From positions 517,447 through 581,446 of the forward strand of contig JACPBF010000001.1 in NCBI GenBank assembly GCA_016180425.1: a stretch of 64,000 nt of DNA. Reading direction: 5' to 3'. How positions within the stretch are numbered: the first letter of the stretch is position 1; the number at the start of each line of letters is the position of its first letter. Positions 36,152 through 49,100 of this stretch are shown piece by piece. The notes beneath the pieces were generated by a model that did no database searches, was not told where the DNA came from, and saw only the letters and a list, made by a program, of their open reading frames with translations. The DNA is from Elusimicrobiota bacterium (lineage in GTDB: Bacteria > Elusimicrobiota > Elusimicrobia > 2-02-FULL-39-32). The translations under genes and the position numbers were made by a program.

Positions 36152-36876
36152 ACCAGATTAATATTTGGATGGCATTTTTAGCCGGAGTTGTTTCATTTCT
36201 GTCCCCTTGTGTTTTACCGTTAGTGCCAGGCTACATCTCCTTCATGTCCGGCCTTTCTTTGGATGAGCTCTCCAAGGGAGCGGAAAAGAAACTTCTGATG
36301 AAAAGAGTCGGCTGGAGCTCGGTATTTTTTGTTCTTGGTTTTGCCTTGGTCTTTACGCTTCTGGGCGCTTCAGCGACCGCAGCGGGACAATTTCTTTCGG
36401 ATCACATGGCGGTGATCAGTAAAATTGCAGGGGCCTTGATCATATTATTTGGCATGCACACCATTGGGATATTGCCTATCAAATGGCTTTATTACGAAAA
36501 GAGAGTTCAGACTTCAAAGATAGATCCGGGATTTTTTGGCTCTTTTGCCATGGGGCTGTCTTTTGCGTTCGGCTGGACACCTTGCATCGGGCCGATCCTG
36601 GCAGGGATTCTTGCGCTTGCCGCCACTCAAGAAACTGTCTGGCAAGGAATGTCCCTTCTCCTGATCTATTCGTTGGGTCTTGGCATTCCTTTTATTCTCA
36701 CGGGTTTTAGCGTGAACGTCTTCCTCCAATTTTTTAACCGCTATAAACGGTTCATTCGTTGGGGCGAGATTTTTGCTGGAGCTCTCCTTCTTTTTGTAGG
36801 AGTCCTGATATTTACAAATAAATTGACCGCGCTGATTCAGTACATGCCGCAGTGGCTGTTCAAATTTTCAATTTGA
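36148..36876 (+). CDS. ccdA: CcdA-type cytochrome c biogenesis/thiol transporter
   Basis: 242 residues, six membrane helices. Conserved Cys pair motifs: VVSFLSPCVLPLVPGYISFMSG in helix 1 and GWTPCIGPILAGILALAA in helix 4. CcdA moves reducing equivalents from cytoplasmic thioredoxin to periplasmic TlpA-like proteins. The next gene, 9 nt on, is such a protein. Confidence 0.95.
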   Translation: MNQINIWMAFLAGVVSFLSPCVLPLVPGYISFMSGLSLDELSKGAEKKLLMKRVGWSSVFFVLGFALVFTLLGASATAAGQFLSDHMAVISKIAGALIILFGMHTIGILPIKWLYYEKRVQTSKIDPGFFGSFAMGLSFAFGWTPCIGPILAGILALAATQETVWQGMSLLLIYSLGLGIPFILTGFSVNVFLQFFNRYKRFIRWGEIFAGALLLFVGVLIFTNKLTALIQYMPQWLFKFSI

Positions 36877-36885
36877 GGTGATAAG

Positions 36886-37440
36886 ATGGAAATTAAAAGT
36901 GCAGTAAAAAAATATGGTATCGTAACCATTTTTGTTCTGGCCGCTATAATCGGCATTTCAATCGGACTTGTTCAAAGACGGAACTCCCAATCATTGACTG
37001 GTGAAACTTCTGGAAGAATCACAGATAGGAGCACCTCTGCTCCGGATTTCACAGTTTATGATTTAGCAAACAAACCAGTGAAACTGGCGGACTTCAAAGG
37101 TAAGGCGGTGGTGCTTGATTTTTGGGCGACATGGTGCCCACCTTGCTTAGAAGATATCCCACACTTTAAGAAACTGCACCAGAAATATTCCGATCAAGGC
37201 CTGGTTATTTTAGGCGTTTCATTGGATGAGTCGGGCAGAGATCATGTAAAGGAGTTTGTAAAGGAAAATTCGATTTCCTATCCCATTGCCATGAGTAACG
37301 ACAGAATCGTGAAAGATTTTGGCGGGATACGGGGAATCCCAACCACATTCATTATTGACCGCAATGGAAAAACTGTTGAAAAATTGGTGGGGTACCACGA
37401 TCTTGAAAAATTTGAATCTCTTGTTAAAAAAGTTTTGTAA
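36886..37440 (+). CDS. TlpA-like thiol-disulfide oxidoreductase
   Basis: 184 residues. N-terminal membrane anchor (~12-28), then a thioredoxin fold with [25 protein letters not shown] (active site CPPC split here by WATW before it), [11 protein letters not shown] and cis-Pro segment GIPTTFIID. It receives electrons from CcdA and reduces periplasmic disulfides, for example apocytochrome c or mer-type Cys proteins. GAGGTGATAAG precedes the ATG. Confidence 0.93.
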   Translation: MEIKSAVKKYGIVTIFVLAAIIGISIGLVQRRNSQSLTGETSGRITDRSTSAPDFTVYDLANKPVKLADFKGKAVVLDFWATWCPPCLEDIPHFKKLHQKYSDQGLVILGVSLDESGRDHVKEFVKENSISYPIAMSNDRIVKDFGGIRGIPTTFIIDRNGKTVEKLVGYHDLEKFESLVKKVL

Positions 37441-37445
37441 ATCTT

Positions 37446-39758
37446 ATGCGCTTTTTATTAACTAAAAATCGTTTTATTTTCATAGGAGCTATTTTTTTAG
37501 TAGGATTGTTATGGGTACTTTCTTCCAACAATCATGGAAATGGTAAAGACAATCCTGTGAAAACCAATAAAGCAAATCGTCTTATTTACGAAAAAAGCCC
37601 TTACCTTCTACAACATTCCCATAACCCAGTGGATTGGTATCCTTGGGGAGAGGATGCGTTTAAAAAAGCAAGAAAAGAAAACAAACCGATTTTTCTTTCT
37701 ATCGGGTATGCAACTTGCCATTGGTGCCATGTGATGGAAAAAGAATCTTTCTCAAATCCAGAGATCGCAGCTGTGATGAATGAACACTTTGTATCCATCA
37801 AGGTGGATCGCGAAGAAAGACCGGATGTGGACAAGATTTATATGACCGCAGCTCATGCCGCAGGATGGGGAGGCGGCTGGCCATTATCCATGTGGCTGAC
37901 CCCGGAATTAAAACCATTCTTTGGCGGCACCTACTTCCCTCCCAATGAGCGCTGGGGCATGCCAGGATTTAAACAAATCTTACTCCGAACCTCTGAACTA
38001 TGGAAGACGAAACAAAAAGATATAGCCTTAAATGCTAATCGCTTGGAACAAGCATTAAAACAATATACCCAAGTAGAGGGAAGATCTGGCGCGCTCGATG
38101 CAGAATCTTTGAATAAAGGATTTGCTGCGTATCGAGCAGACTTTGTCCCCTCTAAAGGTGGGTTTGGTGGAGCGCCGAAGTTTCCCATGCCAGTTAATCA
38201 AAATTTTCTGTTGCGTACCTATGCAAAATCAAAAGAGAAAAAAGCATTAGAAATGATCACGCATACGCTGCATGAAATGGCAAAAGGAGGGATATACGAC
38301 CAGATCGGTGGAGGATTCCATCGCTATTCCACTGATGAGAACTGGCATATTCCCCACTTTGAAAAGATGCTTTATGACAATGCGCAGCTGGCAATCAACT
38401 ATCTTGAAGCCTATCAAATCACCAAAGAAAAAGAATTTGCCAGAATTGCCCGGGAAACTTTAGATTATGTTCTGCGTGACATGACTCATAAAGAGGGAGG
38501 GTTTTATTCCGCAGAAGATGCGGATAGCCTGCCGACCGAGTTTCAACGAGGAAGTGCCACATCCAAAGATGTTATAGGAGAGCGGCCGACCGAGTTCAAA
38601 GATAAAATTGAAGATACTAACCATGAACATCGTTCCGAAGGCGCTTTCTATCTATGGGAAAAAAAAGAGATTCTAGCTATCTTAGGAAAAGAATCTGGCG
38701 AAATCTTCAGCTACCAATATGGTGTGGAAGAGAATGGTAATGCAAAGTCTGATCCACAGGGTGAATTCATAAATAAGAACATTCTTTACCTTGCTCATTC
38801 GATTGAAGAAACAGCTAAAAAGTTTGGCAAAAAAGAAGAGGAAATTGAAAGAATTTTGGATGAAGCTAGAGATAAACTTTTATCCGAGCGTTCTAAACGT
38901 CCTAGACCAGAACGAGATGATAAAATTCTAGTGGATTGGAATGGACTGATGATTTCAGCTTTTGCTAAAGCAGCTCAAGTGTTGGATAACCCAGAGTATC
39001 TAAAAACTGGAGAGAAAGCCGCTCTTTTTTTAAAAAACCATCTCTATGATGATAAAAACAATCGTCTTTATCATCGCTGGAGGGAAGGAGATAGAAATAT
39101 TCCTGCTTTATCCCTAGATTATGCGCTTTTAATCCAAGGACTTCTTGACCTCTACGAAACATCTCTAAATGCAGAATGGCTCATATGGGCAATTGAACTG
39201 ACAGAAACAGAAATCAATCTTTTTTATGACAAAGATAAGGGTGGTTTCTTTATGACTAGTCCTGATCATGATAAGAACCTCCTTGTGCGGGCCATGGATG
39301 ATACAGACAATGTTATTCCTTCAGAAAGTTCTGTGTCTGCGCTCAATCTTCTGCGCTTGGCGCAGTTTACTGGGCAAGAGGGGTTCCGAAAAGCAGCAGA
39401 AAAAACCCTCATACGATTTGGAGCCCAGATGAAACAACAACCCAGATCTCTACCCCAAATGTTAGTGGCGCTAGATTATGCGCTATCTAAACCAAAACAA
39501 ATTATTATAGCAGGTGATCTAAAATCAGCTGATACAATTAAAATGGTGCAGGAGGTTCATAAACGATTTATTCCTAACAAGATCCTCATGGTTATTGATG
39601 AAGGAAAAAATCGTGAATCCCTAACTCATTTTTTACCATTTCTGGAAGGGATTAGACGTATCCAGGGAAAGTCCACAGCCTATGTCTGCATCAATTACGC
39701 CTGTGAACTGCCAACAAACGATCTACAAATATTGCAAAAAATATTGGACGAAAATTAA
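37446..39758 (+). CDS. YyaL/SPATA20-like protein (DUF255 thioredoxin plus six-hairpin domain), membrane anchored
   Basis: 770 residues. Residues ~8-26 are a membrane segment, absent from most YyaL proteins. DUF255 (~45-205): [40 protein letters not shown] (CxxC ~92), [14 protein letters not shown]. An (alpha/alpha)6-type region follows, with [20 protein letters not shown] and [20 protein letters not shown]. Residues ~362-396, between the conserved EDADS and EGAFYLW, are an insertion ([18 protein letters not shown], then PTEFKDK) encoded by a copy of a genomic repeat. Function of the family is uncertain. It ends the redox block. Confidence 0.88.
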   Translation: MRFLLTKNRFIFIGAIFLVGLLWVLSSNNHGNGKDNPVKTNKANRLIYEKSPYLLQHSHNPVDWYPWGEDAFKKARKENKPIFLSIGYATCHWCHVMEKESFSNPEIAAVMNEHFVSIKVDREERPDVDKIYMTAAHAAGWGGGWPLSMWLTPELKPFFGGTYFPPNERWGMPGFKQILLRTSELWKTKQKDIALNANRLEQALKQYTQVEGRSGALDAESLNKGFAAYRADFVPSKGGFGGAPKFPMPVNQNFLLRTYAKSKEKKALEMITHTLHEMAKGGIYDQIGGGFHRYSTDENWHIPHFEKMLYDNAQLAINYLEAYQITKEKEFARIARETLDYVLRDMTHKEGGFYSAEDADSLPTEFQRGSATSKDVIGERPTEFKDKIEDTNHEHRSEGAFYLWEKKEILAILGKESGEIFSYQYGVEENGNAKSDPQGEFINKNILYLAHSIEETAKKFGKKEEEIERILDEARDKLLSERSKRPRPERDDKILVDWNGLMISAFAKAAQVLDNPEYLKTGEKAALFLKNHLYDDKNNRLYHRWREGDRNIPALSLDYALLIQGLLDLYETSLNAEWLIWAIELTETEINLFYDKDKGGFFMTSPDHDKNLLVRAMDDTDNVIPSESSVSALNLLRLAQFTGQEGFRKAAEKTLIRFGAQMKQQPRSLPQMLVALDYALSKPKQIIIAGDLKSADTIKMVQEVHKRFIPNKILMVIDEGKNRESLTHFLPFLEGIRRIQGKSTAYVCINYACELPTNDLQILQKILDEN
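38534..38597 (+). repeat. Repeat element carried in frame inside the yyaL-type gene
   Basis: 38534-38560 matches intergenic 60957-60983 at 24 of 27 positions (shared core TCAACGAGGAAGTG). A second partial copy starts at 38586 (CCGACCGAGTT), 54 nt after the first, giving an 18-residue in-frame period beginning PTEF. It encodes the extra segment of the protein. Confidence 0.7.
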
Positions 39759-39849
39759 AAATTAATGATCGCCTTCCAGCCAATTTCCCTTAAATTCCTG
39801 CCACTTTTCACCTCAAGCTTCCACTCAGATTGCATTTAAATTTTCTAGG

Positions 39850-39878
39850 TTGAATTGAATGAATATTGGAGCTATAAT
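39850..39878 (+). promoter_or_regulatory. Promoter of the small AbrB/antitoxin-like gene
   Basis: TTGAAT (39850-39855) and perfect TATAAT (39873-39878) with a 17-nt spacer, about 64 nt upstream of the ATG at 39943, which has a strong GGAGGTGAT site. Confidence 0.65.
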
Positions 39879-39942
39879 CTCCCGTAAGTGAATATAACGC
39901 AAAAGGTGTAAAAAAAATAAAAATTTCGGAGGTGATGAAAAA

Positions 39943-40128
39943 ATGCGATCCATACTTACTATTCCTAAACGCATTACACACGGAGAAGAACTAATTGTGG
40001 TTCGCAGGCAGGAATATGAGCGTATGCAAAAACATTTAGCTGAAGTTAAGGATGCCTTAGCAAAGATTAGGCAAGGAGAAAAAGAATTAAGGGAAGGTAA
40101 AACTCGAGTGATCAAATCATTTCCTTGA
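39943..40128 (+). CDS. Small antitoxin-like protein
   Basis: 61 residues with a GGAGGTGATG ribosome site. The N-terminus (ILTIPKRITHGEELIVVRRQ) resembles the short beta-rich DNA-binding half of AbrB/MazE-type or Phd-like antitoxins, followed by a charged helix (EYERMQKHLAEVKDALAKI). No toxin gene lies next to it: downstream is the convergent giant gene, upstream is yyaL. It could be an orphan antitoxin or a stand-alone regulator. The family assignment is tentative. Confidence 0.6.
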   Translation: MRSILTIPKRITHGEELIVVRRQEYERMQKHLAEVKDALAKIRQGEKELREGKTRVIKSFP

Positions 40129-40150
40129 TATCAATGCCACTAAGCAAAAT

Positions 40151-43100
40151 TTATGCTTGCTGCTTATAGAGCTGGGCGATCTTTTGTTCTTCATCCTTAG
40201 AAGGCGGTTCCAGTGGAACTCCTTGGATGGTCAGACGATCTCCTATAATTTCTACTCCTCGTTCCCCCTTTAAGCCCTCTGCCCAGTCTCTTAACCCTGA
40301 ATTCATCGCCCCCATCTCTATTAAGCTTAAGCTCACTTCTTTACTAATATCAAGCACCTGCGGAATCAATATCTTGATATTCCATTCTTGAGCCTCTTCT
40401 GCCAAAAGATTTTTCCATACCATTGAACTCTTCTGTGTGGTAACAATCCTTAAAGAGAAGGATTCGCTCCTAGCTATTCTCTTTAACTCAATCACCGCTT
40501 CTTCCGCGCTTTCTAAAACAGCTATTGTCCCCCTTATGCCCAATGCTTTTTCTATCTCTCCAATGGCTGCGCCATTCTTATTCACAGAAAGATACTGAAC
40601 TTTCTTAAATGGATTCTTCTTTTTCTGTTCTTCAATCTGCTGGATGGTTCTTAATTGCAGTAAACGGTCGTTCTCAGTCTTTGCGCTCTCAAAATCTATC
40701 AGACAAATCTCTGGCTGATTCACCTCCGCGCTCCAAAATTGAAAAACTTTATCTAATACAGAGGAATAAGAGAATTCGGTTTGTAATAGAAGTTCCTTAA
40801 TCTTATCTGTTGAATCCCCCAAAGCTTGAGCTACTTGCACAATTCCTTGAAGGTTAGGATTGAGTCCTGTTTCAACTCCAGCAAAAGATTTTGAAACATT
40901 CGTAAGGTAATGATTGATTACTGAAGCAGCTAGCAATAGAGGAAATGAAATCCAGAAGGGAACAGGAATAATTAATTGGATAATGCCTAAAAGCAGGTTG
41001 ATCCGCGCAATCTTCTTTGCAGATTCTAAATATTGAGGAGGAGCGCGAGAATCAAAACGATTGGCGATCCATTCTTTGTGTCCTTCAACATATACCAACA
41101 AACTAGAGAAAAAAGAGACTTGCAGAGCTACTTGAAGATTGCTCCCTGTCAAAATATAAGTTAATAGCCCAATAGACAACGCACTCAAGCCAAAAGAGAT
41201 CACGTCCTCCAACCACGCCCACTTCCGATTGTAGTCTTCCAAGGTAAAATCATATATGGTGGGATCAGGGAAGAAATGTTTTCTAAGCAATTCATACAGC
41301 CACACCCAGTTGCCACCACCAGAAAAGTCATCAGCGTGATTAGAAGGAGTTTCTCCTAATATTTGTTGTATTCTGGCCAAATCTACAAGGAATGCGGCAT
41401 GCGGATAACTATTTTCAATTTCGTCGCATATTTTTGAATAAAGATTATTTTGAGGGGTGTAAATATCAACAGAATTTACTTCCTGAGTCATCACTACATT
41501 ATTGATAACATCAGCAAAAAATCTGGCTAGAATTCTCGTCTCCCAAGATAAAAGGTGGGATGGAACATTAAATGAAAAAGTGTGAGTATTATCATTAGCA
41601 TGAATCAATATTGTTATTTTTTCATTTTGATCTGGAATCGCGGACTCTATCAACCTTCTTCCCACATCCGCTATGTTCCCAGACTTTTCTACAACGCTAA
41701 TCGGAAGCGGGCTTTGTCTGCCATATTTCATCGCTTCATCAATCTCATGAATCTTGGCTTCTAAATCATTGAGACCGTCTGGTCCCAATGTTCTAAACGA
41801 CCACACGCCCAAATTTTCTGCCGGCTCAACATCTTTTAAATAATCATTCCCAACATAAACAATTTGACTGGGACTCACTCCAAGCGCTGCCAAGACCCTT
41901 TCATAAAAAATTGGTTCTGGTTTAGAGGCTTTTACCCGATCTCTGGTAATGAGAAGCGACGGATCAAAACATTCCTCAATACCAATGATTTGCAATATTC
42001 TTTTAACCACCTCTTTGCCACTATTAGTTGCTATCGCTAAAGTATAACCCTGTCTTTTAAGATGGTCTAAAAACTCTTTTAGCTTTGGATTCGGCTTTAT
42101 CAAATCGAATGGCATATGTTTCAGTTCTCCTATTTCTTTCCCTCCCCAACTGATGCTGAATTCAAGGGATAATTGATTGCTGCTTACCGCGCCTTTATTT
42201 GAAAGCTCATCACTTTTATTTTGGATTACCTCTCTGGCTGTTTCGATTGAGACATTATTTCTTTCAACATAAGTTCTTACAAGCGCCTCCCTATACATCA
42301 CCTCGAACTCTGGAGCATGGTAAAGGGTTCCATCTAAATCGAATAAAATCAATTTAATTCTTTCATCAATGTTGGAATGTACGTCGCTTCTATCCTGAAC
42401 TTGAGCTTGCGTTTTAGATTCGGGCTTCTTAAGCAGGGCACGAACAGGAGGATGATTGGAGATACCATCAGCAAGGCTGGCAAGGATAGTGCCACCGGCA
42501 GTGGTAAGCAGAATGGCAGGGTTTAGCTCACGGCCGCCCCAATCTTTCTCACGCACCTCATTCACAGCCTTAAGCATGTCGCCGCCAACCAGAAAGACAG
42601 GAACTCCGGCAACTCTCGCTTCCTCCAGTTTTTCCAGAAGTCGTCGTGTTCCCACGCGACCGTCACTACGCTCAAAAACCCCAGTGCCGCCATTGGCGAT
42701 AATCCAGCCTTCGCCCTTCTCTTTATGGCGCTCTATGATCTTATCAATCTCCTTAAGTATTACATCCAGTGTCTTAGAACCAATGTCAATCGCTTTTTGC
42801 TCAATACCAATTTGATTGACAAGTTCTGCTGTCTCCTCGTCCCGCACAATGACTCTATGATCTATAGGTAACAATAACTTCATATCGTTCTCTTGCGCTC
42901 TCTCTCTAATTTTGGAAATAGCTTTCTCAACCTTGAGTGCCGCTTCCCCCTTTGGCAGCCTTGACTTACCTATGGACTGACCTGCCTGTTTAAGGAAAGG
43001 ATACGCTAAGGCTCCTACAACAACCATGATATCCCCAGCATGTTGTTGCCCACTAGACACATATTTGAGCAAATGCTTATAGATTTTATCCGGTTTAGTA

Positions 43101-46100
43101 CCTCCCCAGATAATGAGTCCTGCCCCACGAGCTTCTGCTTCAAACTCGAGTTTTTTGTTGACTTCTTTAACAAATGAAATTCCAGCTGCCCGTGCCTCGG
43201 GAGGAAAATGGTTTGCCATTCGCACTGTTGCATCCGTGATGTGGCTTTCGATCGCTTCATTAATATAAGCTGCAGGATGACCCAACGCATTAAGAAGTCG
43301 TTCAATAAATTTGTCCTGATCTTCAGGAGTTGGCTGTGAATCAGTATAATAGCTGCTCTCCTCTGGATAGAAACGGCTGTTGGGTAACATAAAGACAATC
43401 TTTTTGTTTTTATGGAACTTGCGCGCAGATTCAATGGCAGCAGGCATTGCGTCAATACTTTCTGGAAGCATAACGATTTCCGCATCAATGCCTATCTCTG
43501 TCATCCGTCTTTTGGCTATTGGAAGAACTTTTTTTTCAACGTCGAACTTTTCTCTGCTAATAGGATCATCGAGCTGTTCTTTTCTGGGACGTCCAAGATG
43601 TGTACAAATAAAAAGTTCGTCAAATTTTTCTAAAGCACGTTTGACGGTTTCCACAGTCTGAACGATCTTGGTATCCCCATCCCCAGGATCCTCTCCGATA
43701 TCCCAGTTGATCTTGAGAAATGCAGATCGCCCATCCGTCAAATCTTCTATTGTGCGTATTTCCTCGAGAGGTTGATGATCCTTTGGTAAATTCTTGTCTA
43801 TCCTCCGACTCCTCATTTCATTTTGATAATTCATCCTGCCTAAAGTGAGCGCCATGGAAATCTTAAGGTTGACATCTTTTGTTTTTTCCAGCCATTTAAT
43901 AAGTCCATCCTTATTGAATGAATAATCTTGAAGTTCCGTGCGTATTTCTAATTTTTCTTCCTCGCGTCCTTTAAACAACTTTTCAGATTCATTAATGATG
44001 GACTCTTCTATGGATTCACCCTTAGCCTTAGTCTTAGCCAAAAACTCTGGATCCCACTTAGGTCTTGCAAGTTCCGTAGCGGAAATTTTTCCGGTTTCTG
44101 CTAGATTTACATTATTATCTGCGGCATTAGCAGTGCTATTTTCTTGAAACCGCCTCATAAGATATTTGAGCGCCTTCTCAATTCCACCCTTGATGACAAA
44201 AGGCACATAAGAATATATGCGAGGCAAAGCCTTATCTTCTCCCCAAAAATATCTAAAAATTTCCTGAAGAGCTCGTTTCAAATTTTCCGTCATTCCATAC
44301 AAGGATTGAAATTCCAAATGTTGAGGATCCACATTCAGTTTCTTTGCCCATAATAGGGCGCTGACAATGGTTCGAACATCATGGCTGGCGATCCCGATTC
44401 TTTGAATAAGATCATGTTTTTTAAACAATAGTCGCAATATCTCCAAATAATTTTCATCGGTTTTCCAATTTCCCATCCAAACAGGAATTGGATCACCCTG
44501 TTGTTCTGCATCGCGAACCTCCTGCGAATGATAAGCTCCCTTAACCGGACGAATGGCGATAGGCATTGGATCCTCAGGAACCTTTTCCATCCAGTTTATG
44601 AGCCCCTCAACTTCAGCCAAAGAATCTACAAAATAGGCTTGTACCACCATCGCAATGTCTGGAATTCGCAGTCCGTTTTCTCGTACCATCTTCAAGTTTG
44701 GATCTGCCTGATTTTCAAGCTCTTCCAGCAGAGTCTGAATTACTTCATTGGCAACATCACGATAAATATATTCTTCTTTATCAACCCAGACAATTGCTCT
44801 CATCCATCCTGCTCTTTTAACTTCACGCACTTTTGTCACTATCTTTTTATAATTCCGAACAGCTAAATCGAATCCATCTTTTCTTACAGATTCATCTTCA
44901 CTGTCCAGCCAATCCTTTGGTGTAAGATTAGTTACCTTTGAGGAAATATTAGGTTCCAGACCATAGGACGCCATTTTTTCAATAAGCTCTACACAAGCTT
45001 GAGCATTTTCATTTGCTTCATCTTCTGTATGAATTCCTTCACCCAAAATGTCCGCTATTGATAAAACAGGCCTAGACTGAGATTTCTCCTCTTTCACAAC
45101 CCTGATTCCTTTTGCCGCCATGTCCCGTATAACTTTTTCCACCGCCTTTTCTTGTGAGAGATTTTCCATGGATTGAAGCGCTTCATCCACAGTGGTTCCC
45201 ACAATATACTGCGCTGTCATAAAAAATAATAACCTGCGCAGCCATCTTTTAAAAATTTCTGGTGTCCTATCAGACTGGATGATTTTATCAGCCAAATCTA
45301 CACTTCCATTCAAAAGTTTTGCAAACCTTGGGTTGGGATACATTTTTAAAATGAATTTTGAGATTCCGTTTCTTAGACGTTCCAGTACATTTAAGATCCT
45401 TTCTCTTTCTTTTCGAATTGATTTGGAAACCTCCACAAGCCTTTCTGTCTCACGAACGATTTCAGATTCCGGTATTCCCCACCCGCCATTATCTTCTTCT
45501 ACCTCATCTCTATATTGCAAATGGGGACGTTTCACATTGCCCTCTAAATTAGAAACTTCCTTGTTTTTCCTTAATGTATCACTAACATCCGTAGGTCCCA
45601 GAGCGGAAAATAAGTTAGCGAGGATCAAGGTGACTGCTGTAAGAACGGCGAGCCAGTGAAAACCAGATGCCGCAAAGATGGCCAGAACAGCAACTAGATT
45701 CGCAATAATCCCTGAACTTCCATGAGCGCCCGGAACAGTGATGCGAAACCCCAAAACCTTTTGCAGAGCTGGCGGCCAATCATCAAAAGCAATCACACCT
45801 TTTGTATCTAGTTTTGGCCAGCTCCATTCCCTGAACGGTTTCTTCCAGTTGACCTCAACCATGTGGCCAACCTCATTGATAACAATGGCAAGAGAAACAG
45901 CGGAAATTGCGCTGCCCCAAAGAGAATTGGCGTCAACTGAAATTCCGAAAAATCCTGCTAAAACAATCGTGGATAGATAAGTAACCGCGGGAACAACAAA
46001 TAAAAGAGCAATTAGATCGCTCGCATTTTTTGGTGGAGATTTGTCCGGATCATATTCACCGATCACTCTCATATTGACCCGTGTGGGATCTACTAAAATT

Positions 46101-49100
46101 TCTGATAATTTATCATGGGATCCTTTAGAATAAAGATATTCTTTTACAATTTCTCTAATCCCCCATTTCTCTATATCAAGCGATTTAAAAGTTTCATTAA
46201 ACGATATGAGTTCGAACAAATGCTGGATTGGATCCCAAGCTAACCAAGTAACAGGAGTCGGGGGATTTTTTTCTTCGTTAAACCATTGCCGACGAAAATG
46301 CTCCACAACCATTTCCCTCCCAATTTTCAACACTTCTCTAGGCGATCCATAATAAGTTCTTTCTAATATTTGACCCGGGACAAGAGGGTGTCTCCGACTC
46401 CCAAAACGGTAAACCACAACTCTTTCCCCACGATATAAGCGATCTAGTAATTCCTCTTCCGATTTAATCTCTTCCATTCTAATTAATGGAGCACGGGCAA
46501 GTGAGTCCTGAGGTATGGACTTAAGCGATAGTTCGACTTCATAAAGATACGGCGCTTTATATGCCCGCGGATAAAAAAATATAGAACATGCCCGAGAGAG
46601 AGGAATTCTCACATAAGAAGGAAGTTCTGGGGACATGTTTGAATTAAGTGAAGTATCTCCAGAATTTTCGCTCTGGAATTTTTCTGGATTGGTACGTTTT
46701 GCCAGACTTACTATGTTCCTACCCACTTCAGTTTTTTCCCAAGAACGTATCACCCCTAACTCCTCAAGTGATTCTTGATCTGACCATTGAGAATTACGCA
46801 GCGCTATGCCAAGCTCTATTTTTTTGGATGGATCGCTTGCCAAAACTAACTCCACAGTTTTTTGACCCACAACAAATTCTTTTCTTGCGGCAATAACATA
46901 TTTTTCCCCATTGTAATCGGCCAATACTTCAGAGCTTAATTCAGAACCAATCTGAGTGGGAACTCCTTCCAATACAATCCGAAAACCCTTACCATCTAAG
47001 AGAATTATTTGGTCAAGGTGGACAGACTTTATGTTATGTTTTTGGAATCCTAAAACACCATCGCGGTAGGCAGGGTGGGCCGTCATTAATTTAGCGAAGT
47101 TAAGCTCAATTTGCATGGCTTTATCCTTGTCATTTCTCCATTTAGCGCTTGCAAATGTATCAATCAAAAATTCAAAGAGCCAAAGGCTATAAGCGGAATT
47201 AGACTGCATGACCGCCAAAGTTTCTTGCGCGAACCTATCTCCATTTCTAGCGCCCTGCTCAAGCCTACTTAAAATATCTCTCAAGGTTCCCTGACTGTTC
47301 TGTTCAAAATCAAAATATTTTTTTATAGCGGCGCTCTTGTTGCTGATATTAGGATCACTATAAGGTCCCATGGTTCTGCCGTTAATCACTCCCCAAACAT
47401 CTTTTTTCCCAAGCGCACTCCTGTTAACAACATAAAATTCTAAATGTCTTAAGAAAATCTCAACACCGCCAGAAGTATATCCATCCGCAAGACCAAACTG
47501 AACCGCTTCTATTCCTGACATCATTGCTCCGGTTAAACCATAATACTTGGCAAGCGTCAAACCTATTTTTTTAGATAAAAATAATGTGGATCCCACATTG
47601 GGAAAAAATCCGAACTTAGCTTCTGGCATGGAAATTTTTGTGGTTTTATCAGTGACAATAAAATCTGCAGCGGCTGCAATCCCTAACCCACGACCTATTG
47701 TGTAGCCGTGAGCAAGAACAATGGTAGGTTTAGGAAATTCCCGAATATCTTTGAGTAGGCGGTCTCCTATCTCATAGAATTCGTTTACTTTATGGGTTGT
47801 GGCCGGATCCATCAGGTTATTCAAAATTTCTACAATATTTCCGCCAGCGCTAAAATTATCTTTGGCGCCCTTAAAAACTAAAACCTTAATATTTTTATTT
47901 ACACGAGCCTCTTTCACAAGCTTAATCATTCTCTTAATATGGGCATAAGTGAGCGCATTCAATCCATTGTCACTTGCAATAGAAATTGTGCCCACACCTC
48001 CAGGACTTACCGAGAGAGTTGCTAGTAAAGATTGTTGTTCTTTTGTAGAAAGAATTACAGCATGATCGGACTTCTTGGTTTTTCCAGCAGCTGACTTGCC
48101 ATCTTTCTTTCTTCCGGACATTGCGGCTAAATCTGGACTTAAAATATTATTTTTTTTCTGTGTAAAGATGTTAGCTAATATGGAATTCTCCAATACTGAA
48201 GTTAATGAGGATCGAGAAATGAGAATGTGAAGTAAAGCTAAAAAAGTAATTGCGCTCATTAAATTAGAAAACTGAGGTATTCCAACTCCCGCAACAACGG
48301 TTGTAAGAAGGGTACCTGATTGAAAAACTGCAGTCAAAATATTTAGCAGCGGCTGATAGAAAATAATTGCAACACCAGCCACTGCGCCAGCGATGAAAAC
48401 CACTTCCGATTTTGCCTGGCCGCCTTCGTCTTTAAGCAGATTGATAATTCCATTCGATGGAACAGGCGCCGATTCAGATGCTGTATCTATTTTAGCAGGA
48501 GATGGATCAGTCACTGATTCAGATCCTTGTTCAGTCTTAGATGGAGATGAAATATGTCCCGATCCTGATGCAGGTTCAGATTGAGGGAGGGGCGATGCCG
48601 AAGGAGTTGCGATTTCAGGAACCGGAGCCGCTATAAAGTTAACGATTGCAGCTGTCCCAAGTATGCCCGGTGGAAAAAGTAATAGCCAAGCCAACTCTTC
48701 AGTTGAGAACGCCTGCTCTCTACGGAAAATGGAAAAGATAACCAATCCTATATATCCAGCCGAAGTTAATAAAAATAGATTTAAACTTGGTTTGAAATCT
48801 TTGTAGAAAAACTCATCTTGCTCTTTAGGCGCGCCAACTGTGATAAGAATTGAATCGCTTGGAATCGGTGTAATTGCGAACCGCTCCTCATTGGGAATGA
48901 ACCCCAAAGAAGCGGTCTTCTCTAAATCACTTCGGGGAGAAATTATAATTTCTTTTTCAGGTGAAAGATATGCCCGGAAAAAAGGATCGGTAAGTGTTCT
49001 TTTTCTTGCCTCGCGTTGCTGATATTTAATTCTGATAGTATTGCTACGGAACTGGATAGAAGAAATTTTAGTACCTTTAAGTCCTTCTTCAAAATCTGTT

